Shown here in pieces: positions 43,577 to 56,029 of a stretch of DNA of 64,000 nucleotides (positions are counted from its first letter, which is position 1; every line of letters starts with the position of its first letter). The notes below the pieces were generated by a model. The model searched no databases, was not told the DNA's origin, and saw only the letters and a program-made list of their open reading frames with translations. Source of the DNA: Protonemura montana. Taxonomy: Eukaryota; Arthropoda; Insecta; Plecoptera; Nemouridae. A program made the position numbers and the translations under genes. Where the stretch lies: positions 744,001 to 808,000 of the forward strand of contig CANOQG010000003.1 in NCBI GenBank assembly GCA_947568835.1, given 5' to 3'.

Positions 43577-44294
43577 TAACAAATATTTTTAAAATTCTCT
43601 CACTTAACAGCTTGAATACATTTAGAAACTTTTCATTTCTCCAAGAATGGTGCCTCTCTCTTGCCGTCTTTTTTATTTTGTTTTAGACCCCCCCCCTCCC
43701 CCTGCCAATCGTGGAGAAGGAACTTCTTCATGGCACCATTGCGGAGATTACTTTCAATTACGAATGAACAGTGGCGATACTGCGACATGGCAGGTCTGCA
43801 TTGACTGTTGCTTTCAAATGGTCAAAGTTTTCAACGCAAATCGTCGTAAACATGTGAATATTTCTTATATTTGTAAGAATGATCATAATATTGGCAAATA
43901 AAAATTACAATAATTAATAGGTACATTTTTTTTTGTTTAATCTTCAAAAAAAAAACCTTCGTCACTGAAACCAAACCAAAAATATTTGTAATGATTCCTT
44001 TCTGTCCAAAAAGCACACCAAATGGTTGTGTCCTTATAAGCAATGCTGCTGGTTAGCCATCATCGTTGAAGGTACTGGCGGAAATCAGGTATAGTATGGT
44101 ACATCAAGTCGTAATGGCATTATACTTTGTTTTCTTGACATTTTCTCAGTACTTTATTTTGTTGTCCCATAAAAGTTTCTTAAATGTATGCGTAGAGGCT
44201 ACATTAAGTGTAAAGTCTCAGTTCGATCCCAGGGCTTAGGGACTAGATTTTGGCCTAGGCCCATATATTTTTGTCATGATCTATCCTATCGGCA

Positions 44295-44320
44295 TATGCC
44301 CTATGGGCATAGGGTACTAG
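44295..44320 (+). other. Pre-terminal hairpin with CTAG
   Basis: Perfect TATGCCC-TAT-GGGCATA stem, then GGGTA and CTAG (44317-44320). Confidence 0.6.
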
Positions 44321-44412
44321 AAAAATAGTAGTGAGCTATTGTAATTGTTAATCCAAGTTCAAAGACAATACTAATATACTAAAATAAAACCACTAGGGAT
44401 AAGAACAACAGG

Positions 44413-44455
44413 TGCCGTTAGGCATCGGGTACTGCTAGTTAACCTTATATAAAAG
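44413..44455 (+). other. Junction J6 (U6/U7), autonomous to autonomous
   Basis: TGCC-GTTA-GGCA, CTAG at 44435-44438, TATATAAAAG at 44446-44455. Two autonomous-type units are joined directly, with no non-autonomous unit or host DNA between. Confidence 0.82.
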
Positions 44456-45670
44456 CTTTAAAATTGTGATGTTCAACTTTTTAGTTTGTGGGTATATGGG
44501 TGGGTGGATGGCTGGCTGGGATGTAACCGGCCGCTCTACTGGTTATGGAAATTGTGAAATGAGACTCAAAACGTACGAAAATGGGCTAGAATTTTTCGGT
44601 ATTAACTTTTCCATTGGCAGGCGACATTTTCACAGCGATTTGAAAGCGTTTTCATGGTGAAAAGTTGCTAAATATGACGGCAAGATATCTCAGAGCCAGG
44701 CGATGCAGCTCGATATTATAATTCTTTTAATACTCAAGTTTTTCTAGCCTCGAGCTCCACGGTGATTTTTCATGCATTCGTATTAAAGTTGTTGATGTAA
44801 TTGAGCGAAAACACATTCAATTGCGATCGTTTTAAGTGCAAAAAGAATTAATTTTGCTAATAAACTGACAGCTTTGATCAATTGTTTGCTATTTTGACAC
44901 CACGGCAAGGTGTACGAAATCGTGAATGTATCTTTTCAGCAGTGGATCATCAGGCCAAATTAAACGTCAAAATGGGTTGAAATGTCAAACTCTCAACTAA
45001 AACCCCTTTGTTTCTGGCGAAAATCTGTCAAAAACGACAGGAAATGGTTATCATTTGTACCTGACTTCTAAGCACTTTATGAAACGCGACATTTTTAAGG
45101 TGAGTTGATGGGATACGGCGATTTAAACAGGATTTTAAATTAAACTTCAAAGGAAACAGGTGAGTTAGGAAAAAGTTTGACTTATAACAGGCGTAAAAAT
45201 CGTATTTTTACGTATTGCATGTAATATGTATAAATATTAAATATAAATATTTTATTTTATTGTATTGTATACAAAAGACAAAAAATTCTTTAAAATACGA
45301 CGATTTTACTCCATCCCCAGCCTAGACAAGATCACGCAGTTGATTCCAAGCGATCAATGATATTTGCGGCATTAATGCAAATTATCAGTAACTTTAACGG
45401 ATTTCGCAAGCTTTACAGGCATAAAATATAGTTTTTTCAACAACTAAGACACACTTGATTAGTTTTTTATTGATAATTTTGCCAAAACTAGATTTAAAGT
45501 GACATTGACAGATCAAAGATAAACATTTGATGGATGTTTTTCATCGACTCAGGACGCCGTGGATATTTATTTTATTTTCGAGTCTGCCGTGATCATTCAA
45601 CAGGTATTTAAATTCAAAACGTCATTAATGACAGAGTGCAGTTTTATCAAATCTAATCCAAATACGCAAT
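44439..45670 (+). repeat. 5' module of U7 (variant)
   Basis: The first ~500 bases match U8 closely. From ~44950 it has the GGGTTGAAATGTCAAAC sub-repeat shared with U6, then rejoins the common module near 45290. ACAGGCGTAAAAATCG lies at 45187. Confidence 0.75.
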
Positions 45671-45791
45671 CTATGGTTTTATATGAAATTGTATGGTTTT
45701 GTATGGTATTGTATTGTATGGTATTCTATGGTATTCTATGATATTGTATGGAAATGTTATTCAATGGTATTCATTGGTATTGTATGGTTTT
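45671..45791 (+). repeat. Vestigial decamer run of U7 (~120 bp)
   Basis: About a dozen TATGGTATTG/TATGGTATTC-like units at the standard position. Confidence 0.8.
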
Positions 45792-46866
45792 TTACAGGCG
45801 TACAAATTGTATTTTTATTGCATATTTTGTGTTTGTTTGTTTGCATATTATGTTTGGCAAAATGCTTATTTAAATCGAAAGGGCCAAAAACTATATTTTC
45901 TTATTCATTTTCTTAGTTCTTTGGGTGGTGGTCCCATGAAAGGCTTTAAAAAGGCACAGGTGCACATTTTGTGTTCAATTGTGTTTCTTTAATGAGTTTT
46001 CAGATATATTTAGTAATGATTTAAACCGTAATTAATAAGCTAACCTCTAAAGACACATTATTATGATCACTGTCCGCAATAATTTGACTTCTGACTTCAT
46101 TCATTTACAGCGTGTAGCATCGACAGCTTCTTATGGCACGTAATTCAAATCGTCGCGCGTGGTGTAAAAGTTTGAATTTGCGTGACGTCATTTTACGTAG
46201 CGGGTAGTTGGTTTAGCGCTTTTTGATCGGCATCTACGCTCGGCAATTAGTCACACTCCCAAAGCTCGCCAACCGCCATTTGCTAAAGCAGTTAGTCTAG
46301 CATGAGAGTGCGGATTACCTACACGGCGAAACACTCTTGTGGGGAAGAATTCCGTCGCTATTCAAGGTAATCTTATTTCAGATTTAATTTGCATGTCACA
46401 ATATCCAGTAATAGTCAACCACTAATATCATCAAGTGATTCAATTATTTATAGTGATTTTATAGCGTTTAGCTTCTAAATTATTATTAAAATTATCTTTC
46501 ATCATCAAGACTGGAAAGCATACATTTTGCCCGTCTTGTGGATATTTCCATGACGTCACTTTTACGTAACATGATGCAATCGCTCGACGCGATTCTCATC
46601 CCCCTCCCCAACCCACCCATGCCCACCGTTCCAACAATTAGAAGTGTGTTCAACATGGCGTCCAAGCTCGCATTCGAAGCAAATTAGCATATTTCTTTGT
46701 AAAGAAACTGAAGTGATTGTTGTGCATATTAAAGCATACATTTAGCCTGGCATGATATTTGAGTGAGGTCATTTTTACAAAACATGGCGGTTGGTTCGTG
46801 CTCAGCCACGCTCCGCTTCAGCTCGGCGACGCTAGGCATTACTAAAGCCTCGCTTTCTTCACACAG
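45792..46866 (+). promoter_or_regulatory. Upstream region of the U7 transposase gene
   Basis: TGACGTCA at 46183-46190 and 46551-46558; possible 5'-UTR intron from GT 46366 to AG 46866. Differs from U4 and U6 by an extra ~125 bases at about 45830-45958. Confidence 0.45.
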
Positions 46867-49800
46867 ATGCCACCCAAGAAGCGTGTAAATCTGACGTCTC
46901 GGAAGGGCGGGAAAGGTGCAACGGCAAGAGCGGAGAGCGCGGCGGCGAAGAAAAGGGCTGCTGCTGACGAGAGAGCGAGGACGAGAGAGACGGCCGAGCA
47001 CGCCGACCATCAGGCGACTGCTAGCCCGTCGACGTCGACGCTTGACGAGCAGCGTCCTTTTATTTCCGCTGTTCTCAGAGAAGCCCCGGTGAGTGTCTTA
47101 AAGCATGATTCATTATTAGAACAGGCCGCCCCCGCTTTTATTCCAGCTTTTTATGATCAACCCTCTACAAGCCGCTATATGCATTCATTTCCAGACAATG
47201 TGCCATCTGGACTCCCATCCCTTGACCAGACTCAGATCCTGGAAAATTCAGTTGGCCAGCTACAAGAGGACAAGAATGTGCAAGTAGCAGCAAACGAACG
47301 GAGTGCCCGACTAGCGGAAAAAGCTAGAAATGCTCGCCAGCGCAGAAAGGCTGAGGATGAGGCCCAGCGTCTTCTGCGTCTGGCCCAGGTTGCCGAGTCG
47401 AAGCGTCGACGACTAGACGAAGCTTCTGAGGGACGACGCCTACAGCTTCTTGCTGAAAAGGCTGAGTCTGAGCGCCTCCGCTTGGCAAAATGTACGGAAG
47501 AACAGCGCCTTCAGCGACTGGCCCTTAAGGCAGAGGCAGAGCGTCGCCGCTTGAGTGGCGAAGCTGACCAACAGCGCCTTCAGCGATTGGCCCTTAAGGC
47601 TGAGGCAGAGCGTCGCCGCTTGAGTGACGAAGCTGACCAACAGCGCCTTCAGCGACTAGCCCTTAAGGCAGAGTCAAAGCGTCGCCACTTGAGTGACGAA
47701 GCTGACGAACAGCGCCTTCAGCGACTAGCCCTTAAGGCAGAGTCAAAGCGTCGCCGCTTGAGTAACGAAGCTGACGAACAGCGCCTTCAGCGACTAGCCC
47801 TTAAGGCAGAGTCAGAGCGTCGCCGCTTGAGTGACGAAGCTGACCAACAGCGCCTTCAGCGACTAGCCCTTATGGCAGAGTCCAAGCGTCGCCGCTTGAG
47901 TGACGAATCTGAGGAACAGCGCCTTCAGCGATTAAGCCAGAAGGCAGTTCAAACGCAGTCTGAAAGGCAGCATGGGATCCAGAGGCGCGCGAGAGCCGTA
48001 TAGTCGCCGCGCGGGAGCGATCTCAGCAGCGTCGAAATGCCGAGACCAGGGATCAGCTCGCGGCGTTCGAAGTGGAAGTCTCTCAGCGCGCTGAGGAGGA
48101 GGCGTCTCAACGCGCCCAAGAGGCTGAACTAGAGCAAAGCCAGCGAGTCGTGGTCGAGGCAATTGACGTGGCAGACGATCAGTTCGAACCTGATCTTGCT
48201 CCAGTGAACCTTCACCCTTTGCACTTGGAGGCTGCCCGGCAAGACGTCACTGGCGTCGCCGTATTTCACTGCGGCAGCATGGACGAAGTATGCAGGGTGT
48301 GCGGCGCTCTGTACTTCGCAGGAGAGCGTCCTTCTGACAAAATTTACAAACTCTGTTGTCACTCGGGCAACGTAATCCTCGAGCCTCTCCTCGCGTATCC
48401 CGATTTAATGCATGCGTTGCTGACCGGAGACCATTGCGAGTCTAAGAACTTCCGCAAAAACATCCGGTCGTACAACAGTTCGCTCTCCTTCGCTTCAGTC
48501 GGAGTTAAGACGGACATCCCCCAGGGCCGTGGCACATACTGTTTTCGTGTCCATGGCAACATCCAGCATAGGATCGGCCATATGGGGCAGGCGGTGCAGA
48601 AGCCCCTCTATTCGCACCTGTACTTTCTTGACGCGGAACAAGCGAAGACGCATCGAATGGACAGGCGCCAGAATGCTAATCTGCTACCCAACCTGCTTCA
48701 TGAGCTGGACGCGCTGGTTCGCGAAATAAATCCTTTTGCCCAAGGGCTTAAAACGCTAGGTCAGGTGGAGGCCGACGACAGGATCCGTGCAGCTGCCGAG
48801 GGGCGACCCGAGGTCATGGCCGAACTGCGTTTCGTGGATGACCGACGGCGGCTGTACGAAAATCCTACGGCCCATGAGGTGGCCGTTGTTTATCAGAGCG
48901 TTGACGGTGGCATGCCTCCTCTAGGACGTGATATTCGTATCCATACTCGTGGCGGATTTATTGAGCAGCTGTCTGTCCTGTCGCCCAACACGGATCCGCT
49001 CAGCTACGTGCTGTTGTTCCCGCGTGGAGAACCCGGCTGGCAACGAGGTATGCCGCACACCAGGCAATCTAAGCACAGCGTCGTCACTCTCATGGAGTTT
49101 TATAGCCATCGACTCCACGAGCGTGTCGGCGCCTTCCATCCAGTGCTGCACGCCGGCAAGCTGACGCAGCAGTTTATGGTAGACGCCTATATCAAGGTTG
49201 AGGGCAATCGCCTTGAGTTCGTCATCAGGAACCAGAAAACGCTGCGCGCCGAACTCTACAGTGGGCTCATGGACCACTTGGCGAACCGTGCTGAGCGGCA
49301 GGGCTGCAATGTCGGGAAGATGGTGATTCTGCCTTCCAGTTTCATCGGAAGCCCCAGGCATTGCCAGCAGCTATATCAAGACGCTATGAGTATCGTCACC
49401 AAGTTTGGAAAACCCGATCTTTTCCTTACTATGACGTGTAATCCGAAGTGGCCTGAGATTCAGACGAGCCTAGCGGCGTACGAAAGGGCAGAAGACCGAC
49501 CCGATCTCACCGCGCGAGTATTCCAACTTAAACTCAAGGAGCTCATGTCTGATCTCACCAAGAGGCACGTGCTGGGCGTTCCCATGGCTCACTTCCACGT
49601 GATCGAGTTCCAAAAACGTGGACTCCCTCACGCTCACATCCTGGTAATCCTTCGCGACGAGGACAAGATCCGCACTCCCGAGGAGGTAGACGCACTTATC
49701 TGTGCCGAGTTGCCCGATCCGGTGACCGAGGAGAGACTGCACAAGGTCATCGTGTCGTCGATGATCCACGGCCCGTGCGGCGCTCGGAACATGTCCTCTG

Positions 49801-52547
49801 TGTGCATGGAGGACGGAAAGTGTAAGAAGAAGTTCCCCAAGTCGTTCACAGATGTGACTGTGGTCAACGAGGGGGGTTTCACCGTCTATCGCCGTCGAGA
49901 GAGCGGGCAGACGCATTCCATCTCAGGAAGAGTGGTCGACAACCGAGACGTAGTGCCTTACAACAAGTACTTAAGCTCCAAGTTTGACTGCCACCTGAAC
50001 ATCGAGCACTGTGGATCCGCGAAGACGGTCAAGTACCTGTGCAAGTACGTGTACAAAGGTCACGACTGTGCCAGGGTCCAGCTCCGCGTCTCTGTCCCCG
50101 CGGAGGGCGATCATGAGCCACGTCCAGCGCACGGTGCCCAGCAAGAGTTGGTGTGGGACGAGGTCTCACAGTTCATCGACTCTCGCTACGTGAGTCCCCA
50201 AGAGGCTGCGTGGAGAATTTTCGGATTTGAAATGCACGAAAAGTCGCACACTATCATCCGTTTGGCGATCCACCTCGAGGGTGACCACATGGTCACGTTC
50301 CGTCCTGGAGACGAGGAAGCCGCAGCAGAACGCGGCAGGGCTGCGCTGACTACGCTGACGGCATGGTTTGCGCTGAATAGTAGCAACCCGGCGGCACGGC
50401 AGTACAAGTACATCGACATCCTGTACCACTTCCGTTTCGAGGGCAAAGCGTGGAAGCCACGAAAGCGAGGTGCCGGCTCCATCATCAGCCGAATGTACTC
50501 CGTGACGCCCCGGCAGATCGAGCGATACCATCTTCGTCTCCTTTTGCTACACGTCGCCGGCGCCACCTCATTCGAGGACGTGCGCACGTTCAAGGGTAGG
50601 GTTTACGCTACCTTCAAGGAAGCTGCCGTGGCACGCAACCTGCTTATGGACGACGACGAGTGGCAGAAATGTCTGCAGGAGGCGGTTGCTATAAAGATGC
50701 CAAACGAACTTCGTCAGCTGTTTGCCATCATTTGCGCGTTCTGTCAGCCTCTTGACCCGCTGTCTCTGTGGGAGCGTTTCAAGGGCGATTTCTGCGAAGA
50801 TTTCGCCCGAGAACACGACCCCATCGAGGCAGAACAGTTGGCCCTGAATTCCATCCAGTCCGTCCTTGCCCTACACCGCCTGACCAACGCCGAAATCGGT
50901 TTGCCGGCGCCTCGAGTGCCAGTCATCGTTGCTGTCGACGAGCAGTTCGACCAGACCGCCGAAAGGGAAGAGGCCGAGGAGAACTTGGTGAAGCTCAACG
51001 GCAGGCAGCGCGTGGCATTCGACGCGGTGATGGCAGCAATCGACGACCCGAACGCCGAGCAGAGGTGCTTCTACCTGGACGGCCCGGGCGGCAGCGGGAA
51101 GACCTTCCTATACAACACCCTCATCAGCACGCTGCGAGCCCGAGGCGAGCGAGCCGTGGCCGTCGCGTGGACGGGCATTGCGGCGAAGTTACTGAAGGGA
51201 GGGAGGACCTGCCACTCGCGATTTCGATTGCCTGTTCCGATTGTGGAAAACAGCACGTCTGGCGTGAAGCCCAACTCCGCCGAGGGCGCTTCGCTGAGGG
51301 CGGCCAAGGTCATCATCTTGGATGAAGGACCCATGGCGCCTCTGCTGGCCCTGAACGTGATCGAGCGGACGCTAAGAGACGTGACCAACGATGAGCGTCC
51401 GTTCGGCGGAAAGGTGATCGTTATCGGCGGGGATTTTAGGCAGTGCCTCCCAGTCGTTCGAAATGGCAACCGAACGACCATTGTCGAGCAATGCATTAAG
51501 CGTGGCGCGCTTTGGTCGTTGTTCCGCACCCTCGAGCTGCGCGCGAACATGCGCGCCAACCCAGGCGAAGTAGAGTTCGTCGAGTGGCTCTTGCGTGTCG
51601 GAAACGGAGAGATTTTGAATGACTGCCACCTCCCGGATGACACCATCGCATTACCTGTCCAATGCGTCGTGGACTGCGTCATTGACGCCGTCTTCGGCAC
51701 GAGCATTAGTGCTGCCGAGATGGCCGTGATGCAAGACCATGCCATCCTCTGCCCGAAGAACGTGGAGTCTTTGCACATCAATGACAACGTTCTTGAGCGC
51801 CTCGAAGGTGTCGTGTTCGAATACTGCAGCGCCGACACTGTCGATGTCAGTGAAGGCGAAGATGGCGACGTTTTGGCTACCGATTATCCCGTAGAATATC
51901 TAAATTCATTAACGCCATCCGGGATGCCACCGCACAAGCTTCGTCTGAAAGTTCATGCAATCGTGATGCTCATGAGGAACGTCAACGTGAGAGCCGGCCT
52001 ATGCAATGGGACTCGACTAAGCGTTGTAGCACTCCACGAGCACGTGATCGACTGCAGGATCATCGGAGGGCGCTGTGCGGGACGACGCACTTTCCTATGT
52101 AGAGTCAACTTAACTCCCTCGGACATTGGCATGCCCTTTACGATGACAAGGCGCCAGTTTCCGATCCGTCTGGCATTCGCCATGACCATCAACAAAGCCC
52201 AGGGTCAATCTTTAAAGAGGGTGGGAATTCATTTAGAAAAACCAGTATTCGGACACGGTCAGCTATACGTGGCGCTTTCTCGGGCTCGCTCTTTGGACTC
52301 GATCTTCGTGGCAGTCGCCGGTAACGAGGCGCAGGGCAAGTTGATCGTCTCGAGCAACACCACCTTCACCAAGAACATCGTGTACCAGGAGGTGCTCGAG
52401 ATTCATGCGCCGGACCACCAGGCAGCGGATCCTTCCTCGCGTAGTGGCTATCAAGAGGCTGACCAGCAGGCCCTTGAGCAGTCGCTTAGTCAACTCGCTG
52501 TATCGGATGCGGATGAAGAAGTTCCAATGGACACCTCCTCCTCCTAA
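46867..52547 (+). pseudogene. Helitron transposase of U7, broken by one lost base
   Basis: Same start and domain order as U6, with seven 23-residue repeats. Near 47971-47980 it reads CATGGGATCC where U4 reads CATGAGACTCC. One base is missing, so the first frame ends at the TAG 48001-48003, giving a 378-aa product that is only the basic N-terminus and coiled coil. From there to the stop at 52547 the Rep and helicase part is open in the shifted frame with HUH, Tyr pair and helicase motifs intact. Total length (5681 bases) equals U6 plus four 69-base repeats minus one base, so no other indel is needed. Either the break is recent, or the downstream part is kept by conversion from sister copies. 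A sequencing error is also possible. Confidence 0.9.
47428..47910 (+). repeat. 69-bp coding minisatellite, 7 units
   Basis: Seven units (483 bases) with a different order of variants from U4 (more DQQ and SKRR types). Confidence 0.95.
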
Positions 52548-52916
52548 ATCCCATCATTGTACTATCCCTTACATTTGCAATAGCGGTAACATTTCCTAGA
52601 TAAATTTAAATTCAGTAAGGCTAGGTAGGGCAGACCAGGAACCGTGACTAGCACGGCAGGTAGCAACCCAATTCCCATATATTTCACCATGCTGACACGC
52701 TTTTCTGCTGCAGGTTTAAAGCACCGGACGCCGCATAGCCCTTTAACTTCACGACCATTGCGCTCGCATGTGGACACTCTAACGGAACTGCTCCTCCCAG
52801 AGCTAGACAATTATGCATGTAAATTAATTGATAGCCCTATCGTAGATTTGGTAAAGGTACTTCAAATTTGAATGCTGTTTAAAAAAAAAAACAAAAAAAA
52901 AGTATATTGTACATAC

Positions 52917-53385
52917 ATTTAGTAAAGTAGTTACTTCTAACTAATAGTATTAGAAATGCAGCCTGCTGTTTTCCATCTGCATGTCATGCATGTTCCAAAA
53001 AAAAAAAAAAAAAAACATATCGTAGATTTAGTAAAGTAGTTACTAAGTAGTAAGTAGTAGTAGTTGGTTAGTAAGTAGTTAATAGTTATGCAGCCTGCTG
53101 TTTTCTATCTGCATGTCATGCATGTCCAAAAGAAAAATAAAAAAACATATCGTAGATTTAGTAAAGTAGTTACTAAGTAGTAAGTAGTAGTAGTTGGTAA
53201 GCAAGTAGTTAATAGTTATGCAACCTGCTGTTTTCCATCTGCATGTCATGCATGTTCAAAAAAAACAAAAAAACAAAACAAAAATATCATAGATTTAGTA
53301 AAGTAGTTACTAAGTAGTAAGTAGTAGTAGTAGTTGGTAAGTAAGTAGTTAATAGTTATGCAACCTGCTGTTTTCTATCTGCATG
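52917..53385 (+). repeat. ~109-137-bp tandem repeat, 4 units
   Basis: Unit starts at 52917, 53026, 53156 and 53293. Confidence 0.85.
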
Positions 53386-53451
53386 TTTGCAATTTTTTTA
53401 AAGTCACAATCTTACTTTCGTGTCGGTCTTTTTACTGCATGTTTCTCTCTT

Positions 53452-53713
53452 CTTGATTATATCTTGGAATGCCAAACCAACTAACCACCAAGCATGTTAG
53501 CATTGCATCAGTCTAAAAACTGAACAATGCATCCTACCTATCCGACACAGTTGATCCTTGCATGAATCCTTGCATCTCTCTTCTTGATTCCATCTTGGAA
53601 TGCCAAACCAACTAACTACCAAGCATGATAGCATTGCACCAGTCTAAAAACTGAACAATGCATTCTACCTATCCGACACAGTTGATCCTTGCATGAATCC
53701 TTGCATGTCCGCA
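53452..53713 (+). repeat. 131-bp tandem repeat, 2 units
   Basis: Starts at 53452 and 53583; the lowest copy number of the four 3' regions. Confidence 0.9.
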
Positions 53714-53800
53714 CATCAGAGATTCCTGTTGCTTGCAACGGGCTGCACAATCTTTGATAAGGTAAGGCAGAGGCGATGTAGTGTGCGACGATCGCCATGC

Positions 53801-53827
53801 TGCCGGGGCGGGATGGGGGCCCCGGCA
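53801..53827. other. GC-rich perfect 9-bp hairpin
   Basis: Same 27 bases as in U1, U4 and U6. Confidence 0.7.
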
Positions 53828-54046
53828 TAACAAATATTTTTAAAATTCTCTCACTTAACAGCTTGAATACATTTAGAAACTTTTCATTTCTCCAAGAATG
53901 GTGCCTCGCTCTTGCCGTCTATTTTTATTTTGTTTTAGACCCCCCCTCCCCCTGCTAATCGTGGAGAAGGAACTTCTTCATGGCACCATTGCGGAGATTA
54001 CTTTCAATTACGAATGAACAATGGCGATACTGCGACATGGCTGGTC

Positions 54047-54180
54047 TGCATTGACTGTTGCTTTCAAATGGTCAAAGTTTTCAACGCAAATCGTCGTAAA
54101 CATGTGAATATTTTGCATTGACTGTTGCTTTCAAATGGTCAAAGTTTTCAACGCAAATCGTCGTAAACATGTGAATATTT
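54047..54180 (+). repeat. 67-bp tandem duplication private to U7
   Basis: TGCATTGACTGTTGCTTTCA begins at 54047 and again at 54114. The other three 3' regions have it once. Confidence 0.9.
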
Positions 54181-54611
54181 CTTATATTTGTAAAAATGAT
54201 CATAATATTGGCAAATAAAAATTACAATAATGAATAGGTACATTTTTTGTGTGTTTAATCTTCAAAAAAAAACCTTCGTCACTGAAACCAAACCAAAAAT
54301 ATTTGTAATGATTCCTTTCTGTCCAAAAAGCACACCAAATGGTTGTGTCCTTATAAGCAATGCTGCTGGTTAGCCATCATCGTTGAAGGTACTGGCGGAA
54401 ATCGGGCATAGTATGGTATATCAAGTCGTAAGGGCACAATACTTTGTTTTCTTGCCATTTTTTCAGTACTTTATTTTGTTGTCCCATAAAAGTTTCTTAA
54501 ATGTATGCGTAGAGGCTACATTAAGTGTTAAGTCTCAGTTCGGTCCCAGGGCTTAGGGACTAGATTTTGGCTTAGGCCCATATATTTTTGTCATGACTTA
54601 TCCTATCGGCA

Positions 54612-54637
54612 CATGCCCTATGGGCATAGGGTACTAG
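54612..54637 (+). other. Pre-terminal hairpin with CTAG
   Basis: ATGCCC-TAT-GGGCAT stem (outer pair lost), then CTAG at 54634-54637. Confidence 0.55.
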
Positions 54638-54730
54638 AAAAATAGTAGTGAGCTATTTGTCATTGTTAATCCAAGTTCAAAGACAATGCTAATATACTAA
54701 AATAAAACCACTAGGGATAAGAACAACAGG

Positions 54731-54773
54731 TGCCGTTAGGCATCGGGTACTGCTAGTTAACCTTATATAAAAG
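54731..54773 (+). other. Junction J7 (U7/U8)
   Basis: TGCC-GTTA-GGCA, CTAG at 54753-54756, TATATAAAAG at 54764-54773. Confidence 0.8.
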
Positions 54774-56029
54774 CTTTAAAATTGTGATGTTCAACTTTTT
54801 AGTTTGTGGGTATATGGGTGGGTGGATGGCTGGCTGGGATGTAACCGGCCGCTCTACTGGTTATGGAAATTGTGAAATGAGACTCAAAACGTACGAAAAT
54901 GGGCTAGAATTTTTCAGTATTAACTTTTCCATTGGCAGGCGACATTTTCACAGCGATTTAAAATCGTTTTCATGGTGAAAAGTTGCTAAATATGACGGCA
55001 AGATATCTCAGAGCCAGGCGATACAGCTCGATTTTAAAATTCTCTTAATAATCAAGTTTTTCTAGCCTGGAGCTTCTCGGCGCATTTTCATGCATTCGTA
55101 TTAAAGTTGTTGATGTAATTGAGTGAAAACACATTCAATTGGGATCGTTTTAGGTGAAAAAGAATTAATTTTGCTAATAAACTGACAGCTTTGATCAATT
55201 GTTTGCTTTTTTGACACCACGGCAAGGTGTACGAAATCGTGAATGTATCTTTTCGGCAGTGAACTTAGGATATTCAAACGTCAAAATCAACGTCAAAGTC
55301 AACGTCAATGTCAAATTATTTTCAAAATGTCCAGAACTGAAGGGAAAACGTGTGAAATTGGCTTATATTGGTTCTTTATTCAGAATTTAATCCCGCTACG
55401 TCTTTTTCACGGTGATTTTAAAGTGTTTTATCATAGTAAAGTATTAAAAATATTGTTAGTGTCTTGGCTAGCAAGATGAAAAATAGCCACTTGACAAGCC
55501 CGTGGCATTCTTGTGGAGGTTATTTACACGTCAAAAAGGTTTGGAAAGTTAAACAATCTATTAACACAACTATTGGAATCTTTTATTAACATATTTAAAG
55601 ATATTTATTGTAAATAGTATACGAAAGACAAGAAATTTCTTAAAATACGACAATTTTTCTCCATCCCCAGCCTAGACAAGATCACACAGTTGATTCCAAG
55701 CCATCAATGATATTTGTGACAATTATGTAAATCAATAACAATCCATACTTTCTTTGCAGGTCTTTAAGACATTAAATAGGGTTTTTAAACAAACGAAATA
55801 CACTTGATTAGTTTTTTATTGATAATTTTGCCAAAACTAGATTTAGAGTGACATTGACAGATCAAAGATAAACATTTGACAGGTATCTTTCATCGAATCA
55901 GGACGCCGTGGATATTTATTTCATTTTCGAGAATGCCGTGATCATTCAACAGGTATTTAAATTCAAAACGTCATTAATGACAGAGTGCAGTTTTATCAAA
56001 TCTAATCCAAATAAGCAATCTAAGTTTAA
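54757..56029 (+). repeat. 5' module of U8
   Basis: First ~200 bases nearly the same as U7, including GGGTATATGGGTGGGTGG. The later part (from ~55240) resembles U3. Confidence 0.8.

Larger units (their letters stand above)
42447..44412 (+). other. U6 3' non-coding region
   Basis: Holds an A-rich stretch (42764-42785) after AATTTGAATGCTGTTT that U7 shares and U1 and U4 lack, the ~130-bp repeat, the 131-bp repeat, GC hairpin, AATAAA at 43897-43902 and the pre-terminal hairpin. No gene seen. Confidence 0.75.
35359..44438 (+). mobile_element. U6: autonomous-type Helitron with intact transposase gene (9080 bp)
   Basis: Truncated 5' module 35359-36108 with no decamers, upstream region 36109-37040, open transposase gene 37041-42446, 3' region 42447-44412, terminal hairpin and CTAG 44435-44438. 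The only complete unit in the window whose gene is unbroken. Confidence 0.9.
52548..54730 (+). other. U7 3' non-coding region
   Basis: Shares the AATTTGAATGCTGTTT plus poly-A stretch with U6. Holds the ~130-bp repeat (4 units), the 131-bp repeat (2 units), GC hairpin, a private 67-bp duplication (54047-54180), AATAAA at 54214-54219 and the pre-terminal hairpin. No gene seen. Confidence 0.75.
44439..54756 (+). mobile_element. U7: autonomous-type Helitron with frameshifted gene
   Basis: 5' module 44439-45670 with an extra sub-repeat, very short decamer run 45671-45791, upstream region 45792-46866 with a small insertion, transposase pseudogene 46867-52547, 3' region 52548-54730, terminal hairpin and CTAG 54753-54756. 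Confidence 0.88.

Noticed and set aside
43647-43901. Small frames in the 3' regions near the AATAAA
   Set aside because: They are not kept open at the same coordinates in all four units and have no recognisable domain.
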